Assembly: GCF_900316465.1 (NCBI RefSeq)
Contig: NZ_ONDD01000019.1
Location: 23,422-87,421 of the forward strand
Source of the DNA: an uncultured Fibrobacter sp.
GTDB taxonomy: Bacteria; Fibrobacterota; Fibrobacteria; Fibrobacterales; Fibrobacteraceae
Direction of reading: 5' to 3'
Length of the DNA stretch: 64,000 nucleotides
Shown: positions 15,566-24,802 of the stretch, one piece after another
Position numbering within the stretch: the stretch's first letter is position 1
Layout of the letters: each line of letters begins with the position of its first letter
Position numbers and translations under genes: made by a program
Notes under the pieces: model-generated
The model's input: only the letters and a program-made list of their open reading frames with translations
What the model was told of the DNA's origin: nothing
The model's database searches: none

Positions 15566-16407
15566 AGACTGGACTTGTGTTAGAGGGCGGTTCTCGTCAG
15601 ACCATGTTCAGCGCAGGCGTGATTGACACCTGGCTCGACGAAGGGATTGATTTTAATTACGTGGCAGGTGTTTCTGCCGGAGCCCATGCGGCGGTGAATT
15701 TCATTACGCGCCAGCAGGGTCGCTTGCGCTTTATCGTGCTTCCGACTCGCTTGCAGAAAGGCAAGAAGTGGGCGAGCAAGTTCATCGGGATTCAGAAGGA
15801 ATTCCATGCTTTGAACTATCTGGCTGCCGATGGCGAAATGCCGCTTGATTTTGAAGCGTTCCGTAATTCCAAAATCGAATGCGAAATCGGACTAACCTGT
15901 TGCGAAACGGGCCGCGCCGAATTCAAGAGCGAAAAGAACGACAAGAAGCGCTTGCTGGACTTGATCAGCGCCAGTTGCGCCCTGCCCATGATTTTCCCGA
16001 TGGCGGAACTCGACGGCAAGCATTATGCCGACGGTTGCATTACCGCTCCGATTCCGTTTGAACGGGCGTTCGAAAAGGGCTGCGACAAGGTAGTCGCCAT
16101 TTCGACCCATTATCCGGGAGAAGCGGTGACGGACTTTCGCAAGTACCGCGCGATTCTGAACCCCATGTACAAGCGCAAGTACCCGGACCTGTTCCGTGCG
16201 CTCATGGTTCGCCTGAAACGCTACGAAAAAATGTTCGTACGTATGGAAAAACTGGAAAAAGAGGGCAGACTTTTCTTAATTCGCCCGATTATCGACTTGT
16301 GCGACCAGTTTGACACCAATATGGAAAAGATGAACGAGTCCTATGAACACGGCGTAGAGATGGCAAAACGCCGCATGGACGACCTTAAAGCGTTTTTAGA
16401 AATTTAA
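15562..16407 (+). CDS. Patatin-like phospholipase
   Basis: A 281-residue serine lipase of the patatin family. Seen: the glycine-rich oxyanion motif EGGSRQTMFSAG at 8-19, the nucleophile elbow GVSAG with Ser38, and the dyad Asp157 in YADGCI. The C-terminus is charged and helical. No signal peptide, so it acts in the cytoplasm or at the inner membrane face. ATG overlaps the acyltransferase stop (ATGA), making it the last gene of the overlapping operon. A deacylating or lipid-remodelling role next to the acyltransferase is plausible but not shown. Confidence 0.88.
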   Translation: MKTGLVLEGGSRQTMFSAGVIDTWLDEGIDFNYVAGVSAGAHAAVNFITRQQGRLRFIVLPTRLQKGKKWASKFIGIQKEFHALNYLAADGEMPLDFEAFRNSKIECEIGLTCCETGRAEFKSEKNDKKRLLDLISASCALPMIFPMAELDGKHYADGCITAPIPFERAFEKGCDKVVAISTHYPGEAVTDFRKYRAILNPMYKRKYPDLFRALMVRLKRYEKMFVRMEKLEKEGRLFLIRPIIDLCDQFDTNMEKMNESYEHGVEMAKRRMDDLKAFLEI

Positions 16408-16456
16408 ATTTACATAGTAGGATTTACGGGGCGAGAAATCTTCATAGGAGGAGACT

Positions 16457-19400
16457 GTGAACTCTGCTGCCAAGTTTGTTTTTTGTTGTGCACTGTCCAG
16501 CTTTTGTTTGACAGCGTGCGGTGGTGATTCCGGTTCTGGTTCTGAAAATTCCAATTCAGAAAATTCTGGCTCCGAAAATTCTAGCTCGGAAAACGGTTCC
16601 TCTTCGAAGGAAGGATCGGACGCGTCTCGTGAGGTAGACGTCAAGTCTTCGGACGACCCGGTGATTAGGAGCGAAATCCGGGATTCCCGTACCGGCGAGA
16701 CCATTGAAACCATTCAGATCGGCATGTATATCTGGCTGACCAAGAATGTGAACAGTAGCGGTTGGAGTACTTCCAGCGTTTGCTATGACGACGATAGCGA
16801 AAATTGCGATACCTACGGCAAGCTTTTTGAATCGTGGTCAGCCAGTACAGCGTGCCCGACGGGGTTTGATGTCCCCTTGAAAAGAGACTGGAAATGGCTT
16901 GGCAATTATAGCGCCAAGTACCCGACCACGGTTGATGCCCTGCAGTTGAATTACGGCGGCTTCTGTTCCGACAAATCGGGCTCGCTAGAATGCAAAGGTC
17001 TCGGGGATTACGGCAAGTACTTGGCTCAAGACGGCATTGCCGTGTTTACGCCGAGGTCTGCATCGCCGGCATTTGAAGAAGAACAAATGTTTGGCTATTA
17101 CCAGCTGCGCTGCAGGACCTATACTTATATTGTCGAATCTAAAAAGGACTTGCCCGTTTGTGACTCCATTGGTAAAGAAAACCTAGGGCCATTTTATGTC
17201 GTGAGCGAACGGACCAACTACCGCTGCCTCGGAACCCGTTGGGAAGACGATTTCAGCGAAAGCTGCAACCACGTTGTTAAAAATACGGCGGTAACAATCA
17301 ACGATACCATGTACATCTGTAAGTACAATTCCTGGCAGGTGGCCGATGTCTCCGATGCGCGCGAAAGCTGCACTGCTGCAAATGACTCGACGACCATGCT
17401 GTTTAACGGCGAGCGTTATGCCTGTGAAGATGGCTCTTGGCGTGAGTTCTCTGATATTGAAGATCGACTGGGCTATTGCCGCGGCAAGTTGAAGGGAACT
17501 TTCGGGACCATCAAGACTAAAGTGGACTCGACGACAAAGACTAAAGAATATTTCTGTAGCGATGAAGGCTGGCGCGTGGCCGAGATGACAGACCATGTGG
17601 GCGAGTGCGACAGTTCTCGAGTCTATTCGACGATTAACTACCATGACGTGGATTATGTCTGCCGCAATAACCGTTGGAATCTGTTGTCGAGCCTGGAAAA
17701 GGAACTGGGAATTTGCATCCCTCAAAGACAGGGTATCATTGATTCAACCGAAAGTGGTTACTCCTATATTTGTGATTCGGCCGATTGGCGTAGCACGGTG
17801 CTGAGCGACTTTATCGGAATGTGCGATTCCGCTAGAATCGATTCGGTGGCAAGACATGGCGGAAAGGGGTATCTTTGCAAATCGAATGGCTGGTCGCAGT
17901 TGAGCTCCTTGGAAAATGAAATCGGAGTCTGCACTAAAGGAAAAGTTTCTGGACTCGCCAAGACAGGCGAAGGGGTTGATTACGTCTGCACGACTTCGGG
18001 TTGGACTCGCGCAGTTCCTGCCGATATCGGTGGGGCCTGTGATAGTACAAAGCAATATAAGACCGTGAAGGTTAGCGGAACTAGCTACTACTGCAATGGC
18101 ACGAGCTGGAGTACGATGTCGTCTATAGACGCTCAGCTCGGCTTCTGTACTGAAAAGATTCAGGGAAAAATCGATTCTACAGGCGAAGGTTCGTCGGTAG
18201 TTCGTTACTCCTGCGAATCGACCGGATGGAAGAAGATGACCGCCTTGGAATTCCGCTTCGGATTCTGCAATTCTAAAAACGACAGCACCAAAAAGGTGGT
18301 GCATGATTCCGTTTACGTGTGTAGCAAGAACGCCTGGAAACTCGGGACGATTACGGATATGTTCGGCGTCTGCGATTCTCTTGCCGCGGGCAAGACGGGC
18401 TCGTTCATGGGCGAGATGTATGGCTGTCGTAAAAAATCCTGGCTGAAGATGAGCGACTTCGAAATTGCTAATGGATTCTGCAGCGAAAAGAATGTTGGCG
18501 AAAATATCAAGGTCGGCGATCGGTATTATGAATGTCAGTCTTCCGGTACAACGATTGCATGGAGAACAACGACGGATTTTAAGTATGTGATGGGCCGGTG
18601 CCCGAGCGATACTCTCAAGTTCTACAAGGAATATAAGGATACTCTCTATAAATGTGAATATGGCAAGTGGTGGCAAGTCAGCATCAATGAAATTCATGGC
18701 TACTGCGATGAACCGGGAACGCCGAGAAGAGAGGTGGTGTTCAACAAACAGGAATATTTGTGCGATTACGAAAATGTACAACCTGAATGGCACAAGAAGA
18801 CAATGATGGACTCGCTGCAGGGGTATTGTACCAAGAGTAGAGTTGGTGATACGGTAACCTATAAACAAACTCATTACCTGTGCGATATATGGGGTGAAGG
18901 CTATGGTTGGTCGTATGCAGATACGAAACGGTATATGGGCCAATGTACAGCTGCAAGAGAAGGGCACGTGATGTTTAACGGCTTTAATGAAAGCAAGTGC
19001 ACCTCTGGCCGGTGGGTCGCCATTGTCGATGACTATATGACCGATAGCCGCAATAATAAAAAGTACAAGGTGATGACGGTCAAGAATCAGGTCTGGATGG
19101 TTCAGGATTTGAACTATGAAATGGCGGATTCCAACTGGGCAATGAATTCTAGAAGTGATGCTCGTCTGTATTCCTTTACTTCGGCAAAGAAGGCGTGCCC
19201 GTCGGGTTGGCGCTTGCCGACTAAAACGGAGTGGGAGAACTTCCGTTCAAACTTTGTGTCTTTGTATATAAGTGGAGAGCACTGCTTGTATGCGGGCAAT
19301 TGGACCGAACTTAATGGACACACTGCTGATGACTTTTACGGAGTAGGTATTTATCCGACAGGATATGTGGAATCCTACTTGTCGGGTGGCTATCAAACGG

Positions 19401-19537
19401 TATCGCAATTCAAAACGACTAGTGGAGCCTATTTCTGGGCTTCAGATGGATCTTATATGGAATTCTCTCAGTACAAGATGTATGTGAAAATGGGTGGCGA
19501 GGTCGTGGGCGCTGCCGTAAGGTGCGTTAAGAAGTAA
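16457..19537 (+). CDS. Giant FISUMP lipoprotein with Cys/Trp repeat array (1 of 3)
   Basis: A 1026-residue lipoprotein. The start is GTG behind a strong AGGAGGAG site. Signal and lipobox LTAC (about residue 21) are followed by a Ser/Gly/Glu-Asn linker. A FISUMP-type domain (TIGR02145) lies at about 70-220 (IQIGMYIWLTKNV; CYDDDSENCDTYGKLF; ACPTGFDVP), then about 16 repeats of some 40 residues with the pattern YxCxxxxW...GxC. The C-terminal part (VKNQVWMVQDLNYE; KACPSGWRLPTKTEW; AAVRCVKK) is a second FISUMP domain. It is probably surface-exposed. First of three tandem paralogues. The repeat is not a family I can name. Confidence 0.88.
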   Translation: MNSAAKFVFCCALSSFCLTACGGDSGSGSENSNSENSGSENSSSENGSSSKEGSDASREVDVKSSDDPVIRSEIRDSRTGETIETIQIGMYIWLTKNVNSSGWSTSSVCYDDDSENCDTYGKLFESWSASTACPTGFDVPLKRDWKWLGNYSAKYPTTVDALQLNYGGFCSDKSGSLECKGLGDYGKYLAQDGIAVFTPRSASPAFEEEQMFGYYQLRCRTYTYIVESKKDLPVCDSIGKENLGPFYVVSERTNYRCLGTRWEDDFSESCNHVVKNTAVTINDTMYICKYNSWQVADVSDARESCTAANDSTTMLFNGERYACEDGSWREFSDIEDRLGYCRGKLKGTFGTIKTKVDSTTKTKEYFCSDEGWRVAEMTDHVGECDSSRVYSTINYHDVDYVCRNNRWNLLSSLEKELGICIPQRQGIIDSTESGYSYICDSADWRSTVLSDFIGMCDSARIDSVARHGGKGYLCKSNGWSQLSSLENEIGVCTKGKVSGLAKTGEGVDYVCTTSGWTRAVPADIGGACDSTKQYKTVKVSGTSYYCNGTSWSTMSSIDAQLGFCTEKIQGKIDSTGEGSSVVRYSCESTGWKKMTALEFRFGFCNSKNDSTKKVVHDSVYVCSKNAWKLGTITDMFGVCDSLAAGKTGSFMGEMYGCRKKSWLKMSDFEIANGFCSEKNVGENIKVGDRYYECQSSGTTIAWRTTTDFKYVMGRCPSDTLKFYKEYKDTLYKCEYGKWWQVSINEIHGYCDEPGTPRREVVFNKQEYLCDYENVQPEWHKKTMMDSLQGYCTKSRVGDTVTYKQTHYLCDIWGEGYGWSYADTKRYMGQCTAAREGHVMFNGFNESKCTSGRWVAIVDDYMTDSRNNKKYKVMTVKNQVWMVQDLNYEMADSNWAMNSRSDARLYSFTSAKKACPSGWRLPTKTEWENFRSNFVSLYISGEHCLYAGNWTELNGHTADDFYGVGIYPTGYVESYLSGGYQTVSQFKTTSGAYFWASDGSYMEFSQYKMYVKMGGEVVGAAVRCVKK

Positions 19538-19546
19538 GGAACTTGT

Positions 19547-22099
19547 ATGCCGATATTTGTTTTGTTATTTGCGGTTCTTTTGTCGCTTACGGCGTGTGGT
19601 GACGATTCAAAAAGCTCCACCAAACCGGCTGAAGAAGATCAGGAGCTGAGTTCCGGCGGACATGCGAATTCCTCGAGCTCGTATAAAATCACGAGTGCTA
19701 CGAGCGTTGTCGACAAGGATGCAATCGATATCAATGATGACAATCCTTCTCGGGGAACAGTCGAGGATACTTTGACGGGCAAGACCTACAAGACATTGAC
19801 TCTCGGCATTTACACTTGGATTGATGAAAATATCGTTGACAAGGATATGTCGGTCAAGAGCACCTGCTATGCCTATGACGACAAGAATTGCCCTGTGTAC
19901 GGGCGCCTTTACATGCAGAAAAATGCATCGGATATGTGTCCGAGCGGCTTCAAGCTCCCGACGGTGAGCGACTGGGAATATCGATTCGAACGAGCCTCGG
20001 ATAACCCGTTGGTATACGGCGGCGTGTGCTACAAGCGCGATACCCTGGAATGCGAGGGCCTCAAGGATTCCGCGATGTACCTTGCCTATGGCGACAGTGC
20101 CGTATTGCTGACACACTCCGGCAACATAACGGGCCTGCGCAGTGCCGATAACGGATTCTATTCTCTGCGTTGCGTGAAGTACCGCAGCATTGTGTACAAG
20201 ATGTATGAACTGCCCGATTGCGACGAAGACCGCTCCTACAATTATCCCTCGGTTTACGTGGTAGACAAGGATTCCAGCTATTCGTGCTATAGGGGAAAGT
20301 GGACGGACGCTAGCCGCAGCCATTCCTGCATGGCGGGCGAAGAAGGCCAAAAGTACCTGGTGAACGGGGTGGTCTATATTTGCAAGAACGGTACATGGAA
20401 TATGGCGACCATTTTCGATACCGATACCGAGTGCGGTAAGGATAACCTGTACGAAGAATATGTCATGAACGGCGTGCGTTATGCGTGCGTTAAGGAAGGA
20501 ATGGTTCGATTGGGCTTTCCTGAATCGGAATTTGGCCTTTGCCGCCCCGAGAATGACGGTAAGATTGCACGGACGGAAGACGTGGTCTATATTTGCGACG
20601 AAAAAAATTATTCGAAGGTAGTCCAGTTTATGTCTTCCGATTACGTATGTCGTAAAAGCTGGGGCTGGGATACGATGACTCCCCTGGAAAAGCAGGTGGG
20701 TGTTTGCAAAGAATCCATAGAAGATAAAGTGGTGCTGGATACTGTGACACTATACAAGTTTAAGTGTGTCGACGGATCTTGGCAAGAAGTGAAACTGAAC
20801 GAAGCCCTAGGCGAATGTTCCTCCCAAAATTTAGGGGACTCGATTAGCTACGTGGGAAAAACTTACCTGTGCAAGACGACCGGCTGGAAAGAAGTCTCTG
20901 ACATGGAAAGGAGAATTGGCCGCTATTGCACCGACAAGAACCTGGGTGAGATGACGGAATACAGCGATCCGACGCTCATTACGCCGAACGGCATTACGAC
21001 CTATATCTGCAAGAATGAATCCAGCTATGGTTATAGATGGACCAATGCATCGACCATTGAACTGGAAGTCGGCTATTGCCCCCAGGACACTAGCTTTTTT
21101 GCCGAAGGCAAGACTTCTTATTATAAGTGCGATAAGGGTGCCTGGAAATCCGTTACGCAAAGCGAAGTTCTGGGAAAATGTACGTCTGCTACTGGAATAA
21201 AGCAAACGTACCTGGGCAAGGAATACATTTGCGATACGACAGCCAGTATCAGCTGGTTTAGGCTGACGTCGCTAGATTCTGCCTTGGGCGGGTATTGTCG
21301 AACAGCAATTTTGAATACGAGCGTGATTAACGATAACATCGTTTATGTGTGCCGAAAGGAATCTAAATATGAAAAAAGTTGGGTAGTCGGCACCATGCTC
21401 GATTATATGGGAAGGTGCGATAAGAATACTTACTTGCGCACATTCAATGGCTTGGACTCAAGTCAGTGTACCTGCTACTCTTCGAGTAAATGCTACTGGA
21501 GGGCTATTCTTCTTGACAGCTTGATTGATACACGCGAAAACAATACTTATGGTAGGTACGGCGTTGTCTCTTTGGGAACTCAAAAGTGGATGAATCGTGA
21601 TTTGCATTATACGTCGGATTATGCGGCCGATTGGCAGGGGAGACAGGTGGTAAAATTCTCAGGAGATCTTGGAGATGATTTTTACTATAAGGGGAAAGAT
21701 GTCCTTGAACATTTGTCGACTATTTGCCCTTCAGGAACGCATGTGCCTTCTAAGGCGGAATGGCAAACTCTGTTCGATTATGCCGAAAGCCTGAATCCTG
21801 GCCTCGGTGTACGCGTCTTGCTTGAATGGAATCCCGATGCCGATTCGCTCGATAGAGGCTACGATTTGTATGGAATGAATCTTAAACGTGCCGGGTATTT
21901 AAACTTTGTTTCGGCTCAAGACACAGAGTTTGGTTATGGTGACCAGATGGATCGTATACAATCCTATTACTGGGTTTCGGATGGTGAAACTTCTGATAGT
22001 ACGGCAAATTTTTTGCTAATCGATAGCTCATTTAAAGTACATTATAATAAATACGGCTTGAAAAAGGACGCTTATCGAGTCCGTTGCATTCTGGATTAG
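19547..22099 (+). CDS. Giant FISUMP lipoprotein with Cys/Trp repeat array (2 of 3)
   Basis: An 850-residue paralogue of the preceding gene, starting nine bases after it. It has a lipoprotein signal (MPIFVLLFAVLLS, lipobox LTAC), the linker GDDSKSSTKPAEED, an N-terminal FISUMP-like domain (LGIYTWIDENI; CYAYDDKNCPVYGRLY; MCPSGFKLPTVSDWE), about a dozen Cys/Trp repeats with insertions, and a C-terminal FISUMP domain (LGTQKWMNRDL; ICPSGTHVPSKAEW; YRVRCILD). Cysteine spacing suggests many disulfides. The same strand and tight spacing argue for one mRNA with both neighbours. Confidence 0.88.
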   Translation: MPIFVLLFAVLLSLTACGDDSKSSTKPAEEDQELSSGGHANSSSSYKITSATSVVDKDAIDINDDNPSRGTVEDTLTGKTYKTLTLGIYTWIDENIVDKDMSVKSTCYAYDDKNCPVYGRLYMQKNASDMCPSGFKLPTVSDWEYRFERASDNPLVYGGVCYKRDTLECEGLKDSAMYLAYGDSAVLLTHSGNITGLRSADNGFYSLRCVKYRSIVYKMYELPDCDEDRSYNYPSVYVVDKDSSYSCYRGKWTDASRSHSCMAGEEGQKYLVNGVVYICKNGTWNMATIFDTDTECGKDNLYEEYVMNGVRYACVKEGMVRLGFPESEFGLCRPENDGKIARTEDVVYICDEKNYSKVVQFMSSDYVCRKSWGWDTMTPLEKQVGVCKESIEDKVVLDTVTLYKFKCVDGSWQEVKLNEALGECSSQNLGDSISYVGKTYLCKTTGWKEVSDMERRIGRYCTDKNLGEMTEYSDPTLITPNGITTYICKNESSYGYRWTNASTIELEVGYCPQDTSFFAEGKTSYYKCDKGAWKSVTQSEVLGKCTSATGIKQTYLGKEYICDTTASISWFRLTSLDSALGGYCRTAILNTSVINDNIVYVCRKESKYEKSWVVGTMLDYMGRCDKNTYLRTFNGLDSSQCTCYSSSKCYWRAILLDSLIDTRENNTYGRYGVVSLGTQKWMNRDLHYTSDYAADWQGRQVVKFSGDLGDDFYYKGKDVLEHLSTICPSGTHVPSKAEWQTLFDYAESLNPGLGVRVLLEWNPDADSLDRGYDLYGMNLKRAGYLNFVSAQDTEFGYGDQMDRIQSYYWVSDGETSDSTANFLLIDSSFKVHYNKYGLKKDAYRVRCILD

Positions 22100-22128
22100 G
22101 TTTTTTACAGAGGCTTAAGGAGGTCAAT

Positions 22129-24786
22129 ATGCCGATGATTTTTGCACTGCTCTTGGCTGCGTTCATCTCGCTGGTGGCATGCGGTGGCGATTCTAGCAGC
22201 TCTACGAAGCCTGCTGCCGAGGACGAAACGGAATCTAGCGAATCTGGCTCTCTGGCTAGGGACCGCTCCTCCAGCTCGTGGGCGATGTCGAGTGCGGTGA
22301 CGGTTATCGATGCCGACGCCAAGGATGTCCGCAATACGGAACATAGCCACGATTCTGAAGTTGATTCTGCGACGGGAACCTCCTTTACGACACATTCCGT
22401 TGGAATTTACACCTGGACCGAGCAGAACATCAATGTGAAATCCTCTGTGGCAAGAAACACCTGCTACGCTTACGATGATTCCAATTGCAACCCGTACGGA
22501 AGACTGTATCTCTCGAGCAATGCCGAAAAGGTTTGCCCCACGGGTTACACCTTGCCGACTGTTTCAGACTGGAAAAACTTGCTGCAGGCGGAACTGACGA
22601 AGACGGACTACGCGGGCATTTGTACCAAACGCGATACCTTGGAATGTACAGGTATCGGTGATTCCGTACGTTACCTTGCCAGCGATGGCTATGCCGTGTT
22701 GATGGACCGCTCCGGCTTGTTTGAACGTCAGATGGTCCGAGACAATGAATTCTATTCGCTGCGCTGCATTCGTTATAGGAGCATTGTGGAACGCATGGCG
22801 GATTTGCCCGACTGTGAAGAGGACAGCGACAACAACTATGCCAGCATTTATGTAGTAGATCGTGATTCGAATTATTACTGTAGCAGTGGCAAGTGGTATT
22901 CTTCTAGCATCAAGAGAGCCTGCAGGGAACAGGAGACGGGGGACAAGTACTTGATCAAGGGCTACGTGTACATTTGCAAGAATGGTAGCTGGCAATTCAC
23001 GACGATTGACGATGTGGATATCAAGTGTAACGATGACAACCGCTACGAAGAATACGTGGTAAACGACGTGCGTTACGCCTGTGGTGATAACGGCATGGTT
23101 AAACTGACGTACCCGGCGACAGAACTTGGCTTTTGTAGCCCGAAGGTCGAGGGCAAGATGGCCGAAATAGATTCCGCGACCGCCTATGTCTGCGAAGACT
23201 TCTTGTGGAGAAAGGCGGAACTGGAAGACTATTACGGAAAGTGCGATTCGGCTAAGACAAACCAAATTATATCTTACAAGAACTTAGGTTACATCTGTTA
23301 CAATAAATCGTGGAGAAGAACGACCGCGATTGAAGACGAATTCGGCGCTTGTACACCGAAGTTGCAGGATTCGCTTCGTGAGACCAAGGACCATTATTAT
23401 TATGAATGCTATTATGAAAATTGGCATAAGGCGGATAACAGCCTGGTCCTTGGAAATTGTACTAGTGAAAAGGAGGGCTTGAAAATCCTCATTGGAACGA
23501 ACGAGTATGAGTGTGTCAACAATACGTGGAAACAACATGACAAAATGAGTAGGGAAATCGGTTTCTGCACCACGCAAAATGTGGGCGCAAAAGGGGTGTA
23601 CCTCGATACGATTTACTATTGCGAAGCTGACCGCGGCTATGGTTGGCAAAAGGCGACGGAATTGGAAAAAACACTGGGATACTGCCGCAGGGATACCTCA
23701 TTTGTCGTAGAAAATTCCGGAAAATTCTATAAATGTTCTGGCTCTTGGAAAGAGGCGGCACAGAGTGATGTCCTTGGGTCTTGTAATTCCGCTAAAGGCG
23801 AAAAAAAGATTTTTAATGGCAGGGAGTTCGTTTGCGATACGACGGCCCTGAAGAGTAATGGAGCCTGGTATGCCATGACGGCTCTTGATTCTGCCTTGGG
23901 CGATTACTGCAGAACGGCCATTTTGGGAAAAGCGGTGAAACACAGTGATACCATTTACGTGTGCCGTGTCGATAGCGAATCAAAGACCAAGAAAACTTGG
24001 ACTATTGGAACATTTGAGGATTATAGAGGAAAGTGCGATAAGGACAACCTTGGACGTCGCGTGTTTAATGGCGTAGATACGGCAGTATGCATTTATAATT
24101 CATGTAGCACAGTTCGTGAAAGAACTTACGCCTATAATGGAAAAGATACGGAAATATGTGGCAAATACAATATAACGGGATATTTTTGGGAATCGATCGT
24201 GCGCGAAAGCATCACGGATAAGCGTGACGGAGCCGTGTATGGCGTGTTGACTTTTGGTACGCAAAAATGGTTGAACCGAGATCTGCAATATTGGACCACG
24301 AGCGCTTATGGAAGCGATGGATATAAAATGAGAGAGAACCCATATGTATTTGAGCCAGACATGTATCACTCGTTTTACTATGTGTGGAGTGATGCTCTGG
24401 GTGGTGCAAATATTTGCCCCGATGGGACTCGGATCCCGTCCAAAGCGGACTGGAAGACGCTTTTTGAATTTGCGGAGAGTTTGAATCCTGGCGAGGGTGT
24501 GGTTTCTTTACTTGATGATGATTGGCGAGTGAGTAGAACGGGGAAAGATTATTTTAACCTTGGTCTAAGAAGAAACGGCTTTATGGATATGGATTATTAT
24601 CCGCTTGGTAACGACCCTTTGGTTGGTTCGGCTGATTATATGTCTCTTTATTATTGGACGACAGATGCGGGAAAGACAACGAGTACGGGAAGCGCTGTTT
24701 ACGTCGATACGTTGCTCAATGTCAATTACCAAGTTGAAGCGCTGAAAGAAGACGCTTACACCATCCGTTGCATTGTAGGTAAGTAA
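22129..24786 (+). CDS. Giant FISUMP lipoprotein with Cys/Trp repeat array (3 of 3)
   Basis: An 885-residue paralogue, more similar to the second copy than to the first (shared CYAYDD, LPTVSDW, YSLRC blocks). I set the start at 22129 because AAGGAGGT lies four bases upstream of the ATG and the product begins with a lipoprotein signal (MPMIFALLLAAF, lipobox LVAC). An earlier in-frame ATG at 22084 would overlap the previous gene and break the signal. It contains an N-terminal FISUMP domain, about a dozen Cys/Trp repeats and a C-terminal FISUMP domain (FGTQKWLNRDLQYW; ICPDGTRIPSKADW; YTIRCIVGK). Confidence 0.88.
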   Translation: MPMIFALLLAAFISLVACGGDSSSSTKPAAEDETESSESGSLARDRSSSSWAMSSAVTVIDADAKDVRNTEHSHDSEVDSATGTSFTTHSVGIYTWTEQNINVKSSVARNTCYAYDDSNCNPYGRLYLSSNAEKVCPTGYTLPTVSDWKNLLQAELTKTDYAGICTKRDTLECTGIGDSVRYLASDGYAVLMDRSGLFERQMVRDNEFYSLRCIRYRSIVERMADLPDCEEDSDNNYASIYVVDRDSNYYCSSGKWYSSSIKRACREQETGDKYLIKGYVYICKNGSWQFTTIDDVDIKCNDDNRYEEYVVNDVRYACGDNGMVKLTYPATELGFCSPKVEGKMAEIDSATAYVCEDFLWRKAELEDYYGKCDSAKTNQIISYKNLGYICYNKSWRRTTAIEDEFGACTPKLQDSLRETKDHYYYECYYENWHKADNSLVLGNCTSEKEGLKILIGTNEYECVNNTWKQHDKMSREIGFCTTQNVGAKGVYLDTIYYCEADRGYGWQKATELEKTLGYCRRDTSFVVENSGKFYKCSGSWKEAAQSDVLGSCNSAKGEKKIFNGREFVCDTTALKSNGAWYAMTALDSALGDYCRTAILGKAVKHSDTIYVCRVDSESKTKKTWTIGTFEDYRGKCDKDNLGRRVFNGVDTAVCIYNSCSTVRERTYAYNGKDTEICGKYNITGYFWESIVRESITDKRDGAVYGVLTFGTQKWLNRDLQYWTTSAYGSDGYKMRENPYVFEPDMYHSFYYVWSDALGGANICPDGTRIPSKADWKTLFEFAESLNPGEGVVSLLDDDWRVSRTGKDYFNLGLRRNGFMDMDYYPLGNDPLVGSADYMSLYYWTTDAGKTTSTGSAVYVDTLLNVNYQVEALKEDAYTIRCIVGK

Positions 24787-24802
24787 ACGCGGGTCGTCTC
24801 TT

